Assembly (NCBI GenBank): GCA_047610385.1
Contig: JBLGAC010000079.1
Location: 1 to 8,179, forward strand
Direction: 5' to 3'
DNA length: 8,179 nt
DNA from: JBOCEF01 sp047610385
Lineage (GTDB): Bacteria > Pseudomonadota > Alphaproteobacteria > Rhodobacterales > Rhodobacteraceae
The notes beneath the pieces are model-generated. The model saw only the letters and a list, made by a program, of their open reading frames with translations, ran no database searches and was not told where the DNA came from. This document shows positions 1-5,850 of this stretch, one piece after another; position 1 is the stretch's first letter, and the number at the start of each line of letters is the position of its first letter. The position numbers and the translations under genes were made by a program.

Positions 1-145
1 CGTCCTCTCCGGTGACGCGGTGTATAAGCAGGACCTCCAACCCCTGCAACAGGAAAATGACAGAAATACAAATTAGCCACCCAAGGCACTGAAAATAAAC
101 AAAATAATTCAACGCAACCGCAGCATCTCAGCCCACAAACCAGAA
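1..145. other. Non-coding, AT-rich intergenic stretch
   Basis: No gene can be supported here. Bases of about 48 to 125 are strikingly AT-rich compared with the rest of the window, which is typical of an intergenic spacer or the 3' flank of a transcription unit. One plus-strand frame is open from base 2 to a TAG at 74-76, giving 24 residues ending in QQENDRNTN. It could be the tail of a gene entering from the left, but its last codons (aga, aat, aca, aat) are unlike the GC-rich coding style elsewhere, so I do not call it. A weak inverted repeat (gcagg at 28-32, cctgc at 43-47) lies in it; there is no clear terminator. Confidence 0.5.
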
Positions 146-1006
146 TCATTCGACCCGACCGCGAGTCGGATGATCGATCACGAGGTCCGGCTCAGACGGT
201 CGGCGGCCAAAACGCTTGCGGATCGTCCACATCAGGTCGTGCCGCCACTTTGCCGCCACCCCGCGCGTGCCCCAATGCGCCATATGCCATATCTAGGCAT
301 CGCTCCCATTCATGAGGCCCATGGCCTTGAAGCGCATGCGGCCGTCCGTTTCCCGCCGGCGCTGCGGATCTATGCTGCTGCTGACGTCATTGTGCAGCAC
401 CGGCTCCGGCACGACCCCATAGCTCGGGACGCCATGCAGCCAAGGGCGGCGCATGTCTTCGTCTACAGGGCGGGTGCGGACGGGGAACGCTGCCAAAAAC
501 TGGCGCGCACCTTCGGGAGTGATGACATAGCCGACAGAGGAATTGGCCATCCGCCAATACGTGACGAGGTCAAAGCCATCCCCCCTGCCCACACGCAGAC
601 AGGTCTGTTTGGTTCGGCACGACAGGCGCAGCATGCCCCAATCGGGTGGCGCGGCCTGCATTATATTGCCAAGCCGCGCCATCACGGGCGTCAGGATGGC
701 GTCGTCTTCAAGCACCAGCAGCGGACGGCCACGCGCGACCGCGGCCTCCATCGCCATCAGATGAGAGGCTTAGCAACCGATCTCTCCGGGCATCAAGGCG
801 CCGCGGGCGGACCCATCAGAGGTGTGGAACTATGGCCACATCCGATCAGGCAAAGTCTCAGGCGTCACCGCGGCCAGACGCTCCGCCGTGATGCCAACCG
901 CGGCGCAGGAGGCCATGACCCCCTCCAACCGCGCGCTGTCGCGATCAAGGTTGATAACGAGGGTGTCGAAAGGCGGCTGTTGATCGCCGACGGGCAGAAT
1001 GGCCAT
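146..1006 (-). pseudogene. Glycosyltransferase family 25 (LPS biosynthesis type), interrupted by three in-frame stops
   Basis: Reading from the ATG at 1006 gives 286 codons in a single frame, ending in TGA at 146-148, with nonsense codons TAG at 830-832 (codon 59), TAA at 770-772 (codon 79) and TAG at 293-295 (codon 238). Ignoring these, the product aligns along its length with the neighbouring intact GT25 copy: INLDRD near the N-terminus, PGEIGC just before the second stop (which sits where the neighbour has Tyr), LVLEDDA with acidic residues at about 100-102, GYVITPEGA, and RPVDED before a basic Trp/Arg-rich tail. Family 25 enzymes transfer sugars onto lipooligosaccharide or other glycans using the acidic EDD cluster. 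There is no frameshift, so decay appears recent or the copy is under unusual conditions. The start is 37 bases after the upstream gene's stop, with GAAGGA ahead of it. A 154-residue piece (293-757) could be made by restart at codon 84, but it would lack the first beta strand of the nucleotide-sugar fold. Confidence 0.85.
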
Positions 1007-1043
1007 GACCGAGGATCCTTCAGGATCGGCTGTCGGCCTTCCG

Positions 1044-1862
1044 TCAATCCTGGATCAGACAGGATGCGGGGCTGCGTCCATTAAATTTCAAATGTTTGCC
1101 AATGCTCAGCATCACCGACCGCACCACGGCCCGCGCACTGCCGCGCATGCCCCAGCGGCGCATCCGCCAGCGCCATTTCGGCTCTCCGCCCAATCTTTTC
1201 CGGGCGGCGTCAAAACGTGCGCGCGCCGGGGCGTTGCCGCGCCCGCCCATGGCGTCGATGCTGCTGGCGAAGATGTTCGAAATTGCTGGCGGGTTCAGCG
1301 GGCCGTAATTGGGGCAGCCATGTTCCCATTCCCGGCGCAGGTCTTCGTCGATCGGGCGCAGGCGGCGGGCATAGGCAGCCAGAAACCGCGCCGCACCTTC
1401 GGGCGACACCAGATAGGCACCCGTATTGTTGGGCACGCGCCAATATTCCACGATGGGCCCATCGGCGGTGGCGCCAACCTGACGGCACGGGGATTTGGGT
1501 GTGTTGCTCAGCCGCAGAAAGCCCCAATCGGCGGGGGTGGCGGCGATCAGCGCGTCCAGCCGGGCAAAACCGGGGGACAGGCGAAGATCGTCCTCCATCA
1601 CCAGACCGGGGCGGCCCGCTGCGACCACCTTCGCCATGATCGCAAGGTGCGAGCCATAGCAGCCGATCTCTCCAGGGCGCAGGGGGGCGTGGGGGCGTCC
1701 GGCGTCGTTATAAAAGAACGGGCGCAGATCATCGTTCAGATCGGGGCCAAGCGCGGGAAACCGGGTGAAGGCCACCCCGACCCCCGCGCATTGCGCCGTC
1801 ATATGCGCCAGCCGATCCGCATCGCGATCCAGATTGATCAACCAAGCATCGAACGCCGCCAT
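1044..1862 (-). CDS. Glycosyltransferase family 25 protein (LPS biosynthesis type)
   Basis: The 272-residue product resembles the GT25 family, which adds sugars (often galactose) to lipooligosaccharide or capsule glycans at the cytoplasmic side of the inner membrane. Visible hallmarks are the N-terminal beta strand LINLDRDADR (residues 8-17), GEIGCYGSH (64-72), the metal/nucleotide-sugar site VMEDD (88-92), ADWGFLRLS (111-119), GAYLVSPEGA (148-157), RPIDEDLRREW (169-179) and a basic C-terminal tail rich in Arg and Trp. I chose the ATG at 1862 because it lies two bases after the thyX stop and puts the family's first strand at the N-terminus. An upstream in-frame ATG at 1907 would add 15 residues overlapping thyX. 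The gene is almost certainly co-transcribed with thyX and followed by a paralogous pseudogene. The acceptor and donor sugars cannot be told from sequence. Confidence 0.88.
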   Translation of the reverse strand: MAAFDAWLINLDRDADRLAHMTAQCAGVGVAFTRFPALGPDLNDDLRPFFYNDAGRPHAPLRPGEIGCYGSHLAIMAKVVAAGRPGLVMEDDLRLSPGFARLDALIAATPADWGFLRLSNTPKSPCRQVGATADGPIVEYWRVPNNTGAYLVSPEGAARFLAAYARRLRPIDEDLRREWEHGCPNYGPLNPPAISNIFASSIDAMGGRGNAPARARFDAARKRLGGEPKWRWRMRRWGMRGSARAVVRSVMLSIGKHLKFNGRSPASCLIQD

Positions 1863-1864
1863 GG

Positions 1865-2803
1865 TCAGCCGCCCGAACCACCAAGCGCCGCCTGCATTTC
1901 GCGCCATTCACCGGGCGACATGCCGCTGTCGGCTTGGGTCACGGTGTCCCCGGCCAACATCCGGCGCAGACACGCCATCGCAGGGCCCGAAAACTGCTGT
2001 GCGTCGAGGCGGTAATCTTCAAAGGCCGAATAGGCCTGCGGGACCCATGCCTTCACCAATTCGCAGATCGCGTCGGCATAGACGCGAATTTCGTATTGGG
2101 CATGAGGATCGGCGCGCAGGCGCAGGAAGTGGAACAGGTTGTGCAGGTCCACCTTCCAATACCATTGAGTGTAGGTGTTGGCGGGCAGGTTCATCCGCGC
2201 CAGCTCACGCGCCAGCCCGCGGCGGTCCGGATCGCGGTCCTCGCCCTCGTTCAGCATGTGCGCATAGCTGTCAAAGGCGCGTCCGGAATCGCGGCGCAGC
2301 ATCTCCAGCACCTCATTGGCCTCAGCGCCTTGCAGCACGTCGCCCCGGCCCTGCCGGTTGTTCGACGCCTGCGCGGCCAGATGCTCAGGCGCGGGGATAT
2401 AGAATTCCCGGTCGAGGATCGAATAGCGCGCAGAATATTCATTCACGTTCGCGGTGCGGTGGCGGATCCATTGGCGCGCTACGAAAATCGGCAGTTTGAC
2501 GTGCAGCTTGATCTCGCACATCTCAAAGGGGGTCGAGTGCCAATGCCGCATCAGATAGCGGATCAACCCGGCGTCGTCGCGCGCCTGCTTGGTCCCGGCG
2601 CCGTAGCTGACGCGCGCGGCCTGCACGATGGCCGCATCGTCACCCATATAGTCGACCACGCGGATCAACCCGTGATCGAGGATCGGGATCGCCTCATAAA
2701 GGCGCGCCTCCAGCCCCGCGGCCACCGGACGACGGGTGGCGGCAGATGCGGCGCGGGCGGCCTCGATCTCGGATTGCTGCTGTTCGGTCAGCCTCGGGCG
2801 CAT
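1865..2803 (-). CDS. thyX: FAD-dependent thymidylate synthase ThyX
   Basis: ThyX converts dUMP to dTMP using methylenetetrahydrofolate as carbon donor and NAD(P)H through a flavin hydride, unlike the ThyA route. From the chosen start the protein has 312 residues. The diagnostic RHR-x7-S motif is present (RHRTANVNEYSARY, residues 114-127), preceded by the conserved HSTPFE (89-94). The C-terminal half has the family's LPANTYTQWYWKVDLHNLFHFL-type block (split here: LPANTYTQWYW then KVDLHNLFHFLRLR) and AQYEIR. It is somewhat longer than the roughly 220-250 residue enzymes of other phyla because of an N-terminal helix and a C-terminal tail, as seen in alphaproteobacterial forms. I preferred the ATG at 2803 over one at 2818, because GGAGG at 2812-2816 is ideally spaced for 2803 and overlaps the codons just after 2818. 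It heads the minus-strand unit with the GT25 genes. Confidence 0.96.
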   Translation of the reverse strand: MRPRLTEQQQSEIEAARAASAATRRPVAAGLEARLYEAIPILDHGLIRVVDYMGDDAAIVQAARVSYGAGTKQARDDAGLIRYLMRHWHSTPFEMCEIKLHVKLPIFVARQWIRHRTANVNEYSARYSILDREFYIPAPEHLAAQASNNRQGRGDVLQGAEANEVLEMLRRDSGRAFDSYAHMLNEGEDRDPDRRGLARELARMNLPANTYTQWYWKVDLHNLFHFLRLRADPHAQYEIRVYADAICELVKAWVPQAYSAFEDYRLDAQQFSGPAMACLRRMLAGDTVTQADSGMSPGEWREMQAALGGSGG

Positions 2804-2811
2804 CGTGCTGG

Positions 2812-2816
2812 CCTCC
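2812..2816 (-). promoter_or_regulatory. Shine-Dalgarno GGAGG deciding the thyX start
   Basis: A perfect GGAGG on the minus strand lies eight bases before the ATG at 2803. The earlier in-frame ATG at 2818 immediately precedes this motif and has no comparable site of its own, so initiation at 2803 is favoured. Confidence 0.6.
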
Positions 2817-2833
2817 ATGGCGTGGAAATGGTC

Positions 2834-2839
2834 ATTGTA
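2834..2839 (-). promoter_or_regulatory. Possible -10 box for thyX
   Basis: TACAAT on the minus strand matches a sigma-70 -10 hexamer at five of six positions. Transcription starting near 2827 would leave a leader of about 24 bases including the GGAGG site. I could not find a convincing -35 hexamer at normal spacing, so this is tentative. Confidence 0.3.
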
Positions 2840-2884
2840 TCGTCTATCCGGTGCTACCTCATTGCAGAGGCCTGCGCCAGCCTC

Positions 2885-2902
2885 GCGCCCGCGCCCGCGC
2901 CC
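2885..2902 (+). repeat. Three tandem copies of hexamer GCGCCC
   Basis: Exactly three head-to-tail copies of GCGCCC lie in the divergent thyX/gloA spacer, about 20 bases before the gloA start. Two further tandem copies occur at 5771-5782, again ahead of a plus-strand gene. Such a run can change copy number by slippage, but it may simply reflect high GC content. Confidence 0.6.
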
Positions 2903-2922
2903 AATGACATACGGAGAGTCTC

Positions 2923-3351
2923 GTGAAAATCCGATACCTGCATACCATGGTCCGCGTCAAAGACGTGGACGCCTCTATGAAATTTTACTGCGACCTGCTG
3001 GGCCTAGCGGAAGTGCGCCGCAAGGACGTGCCCGCGGGCAAGTTCACGCTGATCTTCCTCGCCCCCCCGGGGCAAACCGACGCGCAGGTTGAACTGACGC
3101 ACAACTGGGAAGGCGGCGAAGACTACGACGAAGGCCGCAATTTCGGGCATCTCGCATACGAGGTCGAAGACATCTATGCCGCCTGCGCCAAACTGCAGGC
3201 CGCCGGCGTGACCATCAATCGCCCGCCCCGCGACGGCCGCATGGCCTTCGTGCGCAGCCCCGACGGCATTTCGGTGGAACTGCTGCAGATGGGCGACGCC
3301 CTGCCCAGCGCTGAGCCTTGGTCCAGCATGCCCAACACTGGCCACTGGTGA
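2923..3351 (+). CDS. gloA: Lactoylglutathione lyase (glyoxalase I)
   Basis: Glyoxalase I isomerises the hemithioacetal of methylglyoxal and glutathione to S-lactoylglutathione in the cytosol, the first step of methylglyoxal detoxification. The 142-residue protein is close in length to E. coli GloA (135) and has the two beta-alpha-beta modules of the VOC fold. The four metal ligands expected by alignment are visible: His7 (YLHTMVRV), Glu57 (AQVELTHNW), His76 (NFGHLAYEV) and Glu119 (ISVELLQ). The ELTHNW segment corresponds to ELTYNW of the E. coli enzyme, which supports GloA over other VOC proteins. The start is GTG at 2923, with GGAGAG about nine bases ahead (aGGAGAGtctcGTG region). The next ATG at 2947 would remove the His7 ligand. 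The stop codon shares a base with the start of the following gene, so translation is probably coupled. Confidence 0.95.
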   Translation: MKIRYLHTMVRVKDVDASMKFYCDLLGLAEVRRKDVPAGKFTLIFLAPPGQTDAQVELTHNWEGGEDYDEGRNFGHLAYEVEDIYAACAKLQAAGVTINRPPRDGRMAFVRSPDGISVELLQMGDALPSAEPWSSMPNTGHW

Positions 3352-4064
3352 TGCGGGTGCGGCGCCTTGGCTGCCTTATTGCCACCGTCGCCGCGCTTGC
3401 GCTCGGCCCCCTGCCCGCCGCGGCGCAGGGGGCGGGGTGCCGGCTGGCGCTGGCCATCGCGCTGGACGTGTCGTCCTCGGTCAATCAAGCAGAACACCGC
3501 CTGCAGGCCGATGGCCTCGCCGATGCGCTGCTGCAGCCAGGCGTCACAGCAGCCCTGCTCGCCCCCGGCATTGGCGGCCATGTGGCGATCGCGGTCTATG
3601 AATGGTCAGGGCGCAACCAGCAGGTGCTGATCGCCGATTGGGCACCGATGACCAGCCCCGAGGCGATCAAAGCGCTGGCCGACAAGGTGCGCGCCGCCCC
3701 GCGCAGCTACGTTGATTTTCCCACCGCGCTTGGGTACGCGCTGGGATATGGCGCGGTGCAACTGGCCCGGGCGCCAGCTTGCAACAAGCACACCATCGAC
3801 GTGGCCGGGGATGGCAAAAACAATGACGGGTTTGAACCGCGCCACGCCTACAACGCGTTTGATTTCCGCGGGGTGACCGTAAACGCACTGGTGATCGGCG
3901 GGCCAGAGCGCATCGATCTGATGCGTTATTTCGAAACCGACGTCCTGCACGGCCCCGACGCTTTTACCGAGATCGCCGACAACTACGCCGATTTCAGCCG
4001 TGCCATGGTCCGCAAGCTGCTGCGAGAGATCAAGCCCGCGCTGGTGATCGGCGACGCCCGCTGA
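3351..4064 (+). CDS. Secreted DUF1194 (von Willebrand A-like) protein
   Basis: The 237-residue product begins with an Arg-containing N-terminus and a hydrophobic stretch (residues 8-22) ending in Ala-Ala-Ala-Gln, a typical Sec signal peptide cut near residue 25 or 26, so it is likely periplasmic. The mature part matches the DUF1194 family, which has a von Willebrand factor A-like fold. A MIDAS metal-site motif DVSSS is at 39-43 (Asp39, Ser41, Ser43), with a candidate Thr at 126 (FPTALGYAL) and the second acidic loop IDVAGDGKNNDG at 149-160. Two Cys (30 and 144) could form a disulfide. The start ATG overlaps the gloA stop (TGATG), implying translational coupling. An in-frame ATG 33 bases earlier lies inside gloA and would spoil the signal peptide. 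The biochemical role of the family is not established; pairing with gloA does not by itself show a shared pathway. Confidence 0.9.
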   Translation: MRVRRLGCLIATVAALALGPLPAAAQGAGCRLALAIALDVSSSVNQAEHRLQADGLADALLQPGVTAALLAPGIGGHVAIAVYEWSGRNQQVLIADWAPMTSPEAIKALADKVRAAPRSYVDFPTALGYALGYGAVQLARAPACNKHTIDVAGDGKNNDGFEPRHAYNAFDFRGVTVNALVIGGPERIDLMRYFETDVLHGPDAFTEIADNYADFSRAMVRKLLREIKPALVIGDAR

Positions 4065-4065
4065 C

Positions 4066-4093
4066 CGCCCCGGCGGTGCCCCTCGCCGGGGCG
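4066..4093. terminator. Strong hairpin between convergent genes, probable bidirectional terminator
   Basis: A perfect 10-bp inverted repeat (CGCCCCGGCG at 4066-4075, CGCCGGGGCG at 4084-4093) with an eight-base loop starts two bases after the DUF1194 stop and lies between two convergent genes. The nearest T-run (4108-4112) is about 14 bases further on, too far for a textbook intrinsic terminator, so it may act with Rho or as a 3'-end stabiliser. The placement makes a transcription-ending role likely. Confidence 0.55.
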
Positions 4094-4149
4094 TCGCCAG
4101 GGTGCAATTTTTGCAATGCGCCGTCATATCAGCCTGCTTTAGTGCGCCG

Positions 4150-4539
4150 TCACAGCGGCGACGGCACCTTGATCATCCGCCCCAGGAACGCGCCCCCGAA
4201 GACGTGGATATGAAGGTGCGGCACCTCCTGCGCCGCGGCTTCCCCAGCGTTGGAGATCAGGCGATACCCGCCCTCGCCCTGCCCCGGCGCCAGCGCGCAC
4301 ATTCGCGACACCTCGGCCACCGCGCGGGTGAAGCCGACGATCTCAGCATCTGACGCGTGTTCGGCAAAGTGGTCATAGTTCACATACGGCCCGCGCGGGA
4401 TCACCAACACATGGGTCGGCGCCTGCGGGGCAATGTCGTGAAAGGCCAGCGCATGCTCGGTCTCCAGCACTGTCTTGTTGGGGATCTCGCCGCGCAGGAT
4501 CTTCGCAAAGATGTTCTGGTCGTCATAGGCGTAGGGCAT
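4150..4539 (-). CDS. HIT (histidine triad) family protein
   Basis: The 129-residue cytosolic protein matches the HIT branch related to HinT/PKCI: nucleotide-binding hydrolases acting on AMP-lysine-type phosphoramidates or related adenylated compounds. Visible features are the N-terminal IFAKILRGEIPNK (residues 10-22), FHDIAPQAPTHVLVIPR (33-49), NAGEAAAQEVPHLHIHVFGG (97-116) with the catalytic triad His108, His110 and His112, and a compact C-terminus. All triad histidines are intact. The ATG at 4539 is preceded by GGAG with six intervening bases; an upstream TTG at 4572 could add 11 residues but is less likely. It lies 71 bases downstream of the ABC ATPase on the same strand and could be co-transcribed. 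HIT proteins are broad-specificity, so the real substrate is unknown. Confidence 0.93.
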   Translation of the reverse strand: MPYAYDDQNIFAKILRGEIPNKTVLETEHALAFHDIAPQAPTHVLVIPRGPYVNYDHFAEHASDAEIVGFTRAVAEVSRMCALAPGQGEGGYRLISNAGEAAAQEVPHLHIHVFGGAFLGRMIKVPSPL

Positions 4540-4610
4540 CTGGCGCTCCGCAATACTGGTGTTTCGCCCCAAGCGTTACCTTCGCGGCGCGCGCGCGTCC
4601 AGCGGCGCTG

Positions 4611-5558
4611 TCAGCCCTGCGCGCGCACCAGCGACACGAAGACCTCCTCCAGATCAGGCTCCTCGGTCGCGATGTCGCTGATGGTGACGCCCGCGGCGGA
4701 CAGCGCGGCCAGAACCTGCCCCGCATCATGGGCCGATCGCGAATAGCTCAGCGCCAGGTCGCCATTGGGGCGCAGACTGCCCTCCACGCCGTCGGGCATC
4801 GGGGGGATGGTGGTCAGCGGACTTGCGGGCGTCACCGCCAGCGTCTTGCGGTCCAGCCGCCCCAGCATGACCGAGGTTTCGTCATTGGCGATCACCTCAC
4901 CATGGTTGATGACGGCGATGCGGTCGCACATCTCCTCCGCCTCTTCCAGATAATGGGTCGTCAGAATGATGGTCACGCCGCGGTCGTTCAGTTCGCGCAC
5001 ATAATCCCACAGCGACCGGCGCAATTCGATGTCCACGCCAGCGGTCGGCTCATCCAGCACCAGCACCGCAGGGTCGTGCACCATGGCCTTGGCCACCAAC
5101 AACCGCCGCCGCATGCCGCCCGACAGGCTGCGCGCATAGCTGTCGGCCTTGTCGGCCAGACCCACGCGGGCCAGAATCTCGTCGGTGCGGCGTTCAGATT
5201 TGGGCACGCCATACAGCCCGGCCTGCAATTCAAGCGCCGCGCGGGGCGAGAAGAACGGATCGATGTTCAGTTCCTGCGGCACGACGCCGATGGCAGCGCG
5301 GGACTGGCGCGGGTTTTCATCCTGATCAAACCCCCAGATCCGTACAGAGCCAGAGGTTTTCGCCACCAGCCCCGCCAGAATGTTGATGAAGGTCGATTTT
5401 CCGGCCCCGTTCGGCCCCAAAAGCCCAAAGATAGAGCCCTGAGGGATGTCCAGATCGACGCCCTTCAGCGCCTCCTTCCCCGGACCGCCGCGCCCGCCGC
5501 CATAGGTCTTGCGCAGGTTGCGGACAGAAATGGCGGCTTTGGGCGTGGCATCGGTCAT
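4611..5558 (-). CDS. ABC transporter ATP-binding protein (ABC-2 / YadG-like export type)
   Basis: The 315-residue protein is a single nucleotide-binding subunit of the ABC-2 class, which powers export of drugs, polysaccharides or lipids through a separate membrane partner. All ATPase motifs are present: Walker A GPNGAGKST (48-56), Q-loop Gln95 (GVVPQ), signature LSGGM (145-149), Walker B VLVLDEP (165-171, Asp169 and Glu170) and the switch His202 (THYLEEAEEM). After about residue 235 there is a C-terminal extension ending in EEPDLEEVFVSLV, typical of CcmA/YadG/DrrA-like subunits. The ATG at 5558 has GGAG eight bases ahead and starts just before the ABC core. The open frame continues 68 codons upstream into GC-rich spacer, but that part looks non-coding. 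No membrane permease gene is next to it, which is unusual for this class, so the substrate cannot be inferred. Confidence 0.94.
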   Translation of the reverse strand: MTDATPKAAISVRNLRKTYGGGRGGPGKEALKGVDLDIPQGSIFGLLGPNGAGKSTFINILAGLVAKTSGSVRIWGFDQDENPRQSRAAIGVVPQELNIDPFFSPRAALELQAGLYGVPKSERRTDEILARVGLADKADSYARSLSGGMRRRLLVAKAMVHDPAVLVLDEPTAGVDIELRRSLWDYVRELNDRGVTIILTTHYLEEAEEMCDRIAVINHGEVIANDETSVMLGRLDRKTLAVTPASPLTTIPPMPDGVEGSLRPNGDLALSYSRSAHDAGQVLAALSAAGVTISDIATEEPDLEEVFVSLVRAQG

Positions 5559-5598
5559 CGGGCAGGCTCCTGTGCGGGCGCGCGCCGCCCGGTCCGCA

Positions 5599-5627
5599 GA
5601 CTTAAGCCCCCCGGCGCCCCGCGGCAA
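5599..5627 (-). promoter_or_regulatory. Weak candidate promoter for the ABC ATPase gene
   Basis: On the minus strand TTGCCG (5622-5627) and TAAGTC (5599-5604) are separated by 17 bases, upstream of the ATPase start. The -35 is fair, the -10 is poor, and the GC-rich surroundings make chance matches likely. Confidence 0.2.
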
Positions 5628-5663
5628 GTTTCGCGCGGCCCGGACGGCGCCCTTCCAGTGCAA

Positions 5664-5728
5664 CCGAGCGCCGCGGCCGCCTATGGCGGACGGCTCGGCC
5701 GCAGGGGGGGCAATCCCCCCAAGGCCGA
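5664..5728. repeat. Palindrome cluster, REP-like element with two competing stems
   Basis: Four nested or overlapping inverted repeats sit in 65 bases. CCGAGC (5664-5669) pairs with GCTCGG (5693-5698) and encloses CCGCC-TAT-GGCGG (5677-5689). TCGGCC (5695-5700) pairs with GGCCGA (5723-5728) and encloses six G (5705-5710) and six C (5715-5720) around a CAAT loop. The two outer stems share bases 5695-5698, so they cannot form together. The cluster lies between two divergent genes, where a terminator is not expected. It may be a dispersed repetitive extragenic palindrome; I see no second copy in this window. Confidence 0.6.
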
Positions 5729-5756
5729 CCCCCGCCCCCCGCGCCCAAACGCCCCC
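5729..5756 (-). other. G-quadruplex-like motif
   Basis: On the minus strand four G-runs of 5, 3, 6 and 5 are separated by loops of five, three and one bases (C-runs on the plus strand at 5752-5756, 5744-5746, 5735-5740 and 5729-5733). This fits the common G3+ with short-loop pattern. It lies about 170 to 200 bases upstream of the ABC ATPase start and directly beside the palindrome cluster. Confidence 0.45.
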
Positions 5757-5829
5757 GCGCACGCCTTGCCGCGCCCGCGCCCATCGCTAAGATGCGCCAC
5801 AGCTCCACGGACGGCCAAGTCGCCGTCCC

Positions 5830-5835
5830 TATGAT
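5830..5835 (+). promoter_or_regulatory. Possible -10 box for the zinc-finger/polA unit
   Basis: TATGAT matches the -10 consensus at five of six positions. Transcription would begin near 5842, which favours translation from the ATG at 5851 rather than 5836 and implies a very short leader. No good -35 is seen 16 to 18 bases upstream. Confidence 0.3.
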
Positions 5836-5850
5836 ATGGAAAATACGCCT

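Noticed and set aside
2..76. Possible 3' end of a plus-strand gene entering from the left
   Set aside because: Only 24 codons, AT-rich codon use at the end and no recognisable family; it cannot be supported from this window.
293..1006. Stop-codon recoding (pyrrolysine or general suppression) in the GT25 copy
   Set aside because: Both UAG and UAA are involved and no other gene here contains internal stops; ordinary pseudogene decay is simpler.
170..2015. Overlapping plus-strand open frames opposite the GT25 pair
   Set aside because: They mirror the minus-strand GT25 coding, and their translations are Arg/His-rich without motifs.
1934..2926. Long plus-strand open frame of 330 codons opposite thyX
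   Set aside because: It is antisense to a clearly recognised enzyme and arises from the GC-rich third-position bias; the translation resembles no family.
4585..4596. Alternating GC run between the HIT and ABC genes
   Set aside because: Short and expected by chance in such GC-rich DNA; no further structure around it.
5559..5762. 68-codon N-terminal extension of the ABC ATPase
   Set aside because: It runs through the palindrome and G-run region, lacks family similarity, and the ATG at 5558 has a good ribosome site.
4728..5834. Plus-strand open frame of 368 codons opposite the ABC ATPase and its spacer
   Set aside because: Antisense to a gene with all ABC motifs; low-complexity translation and no family features.
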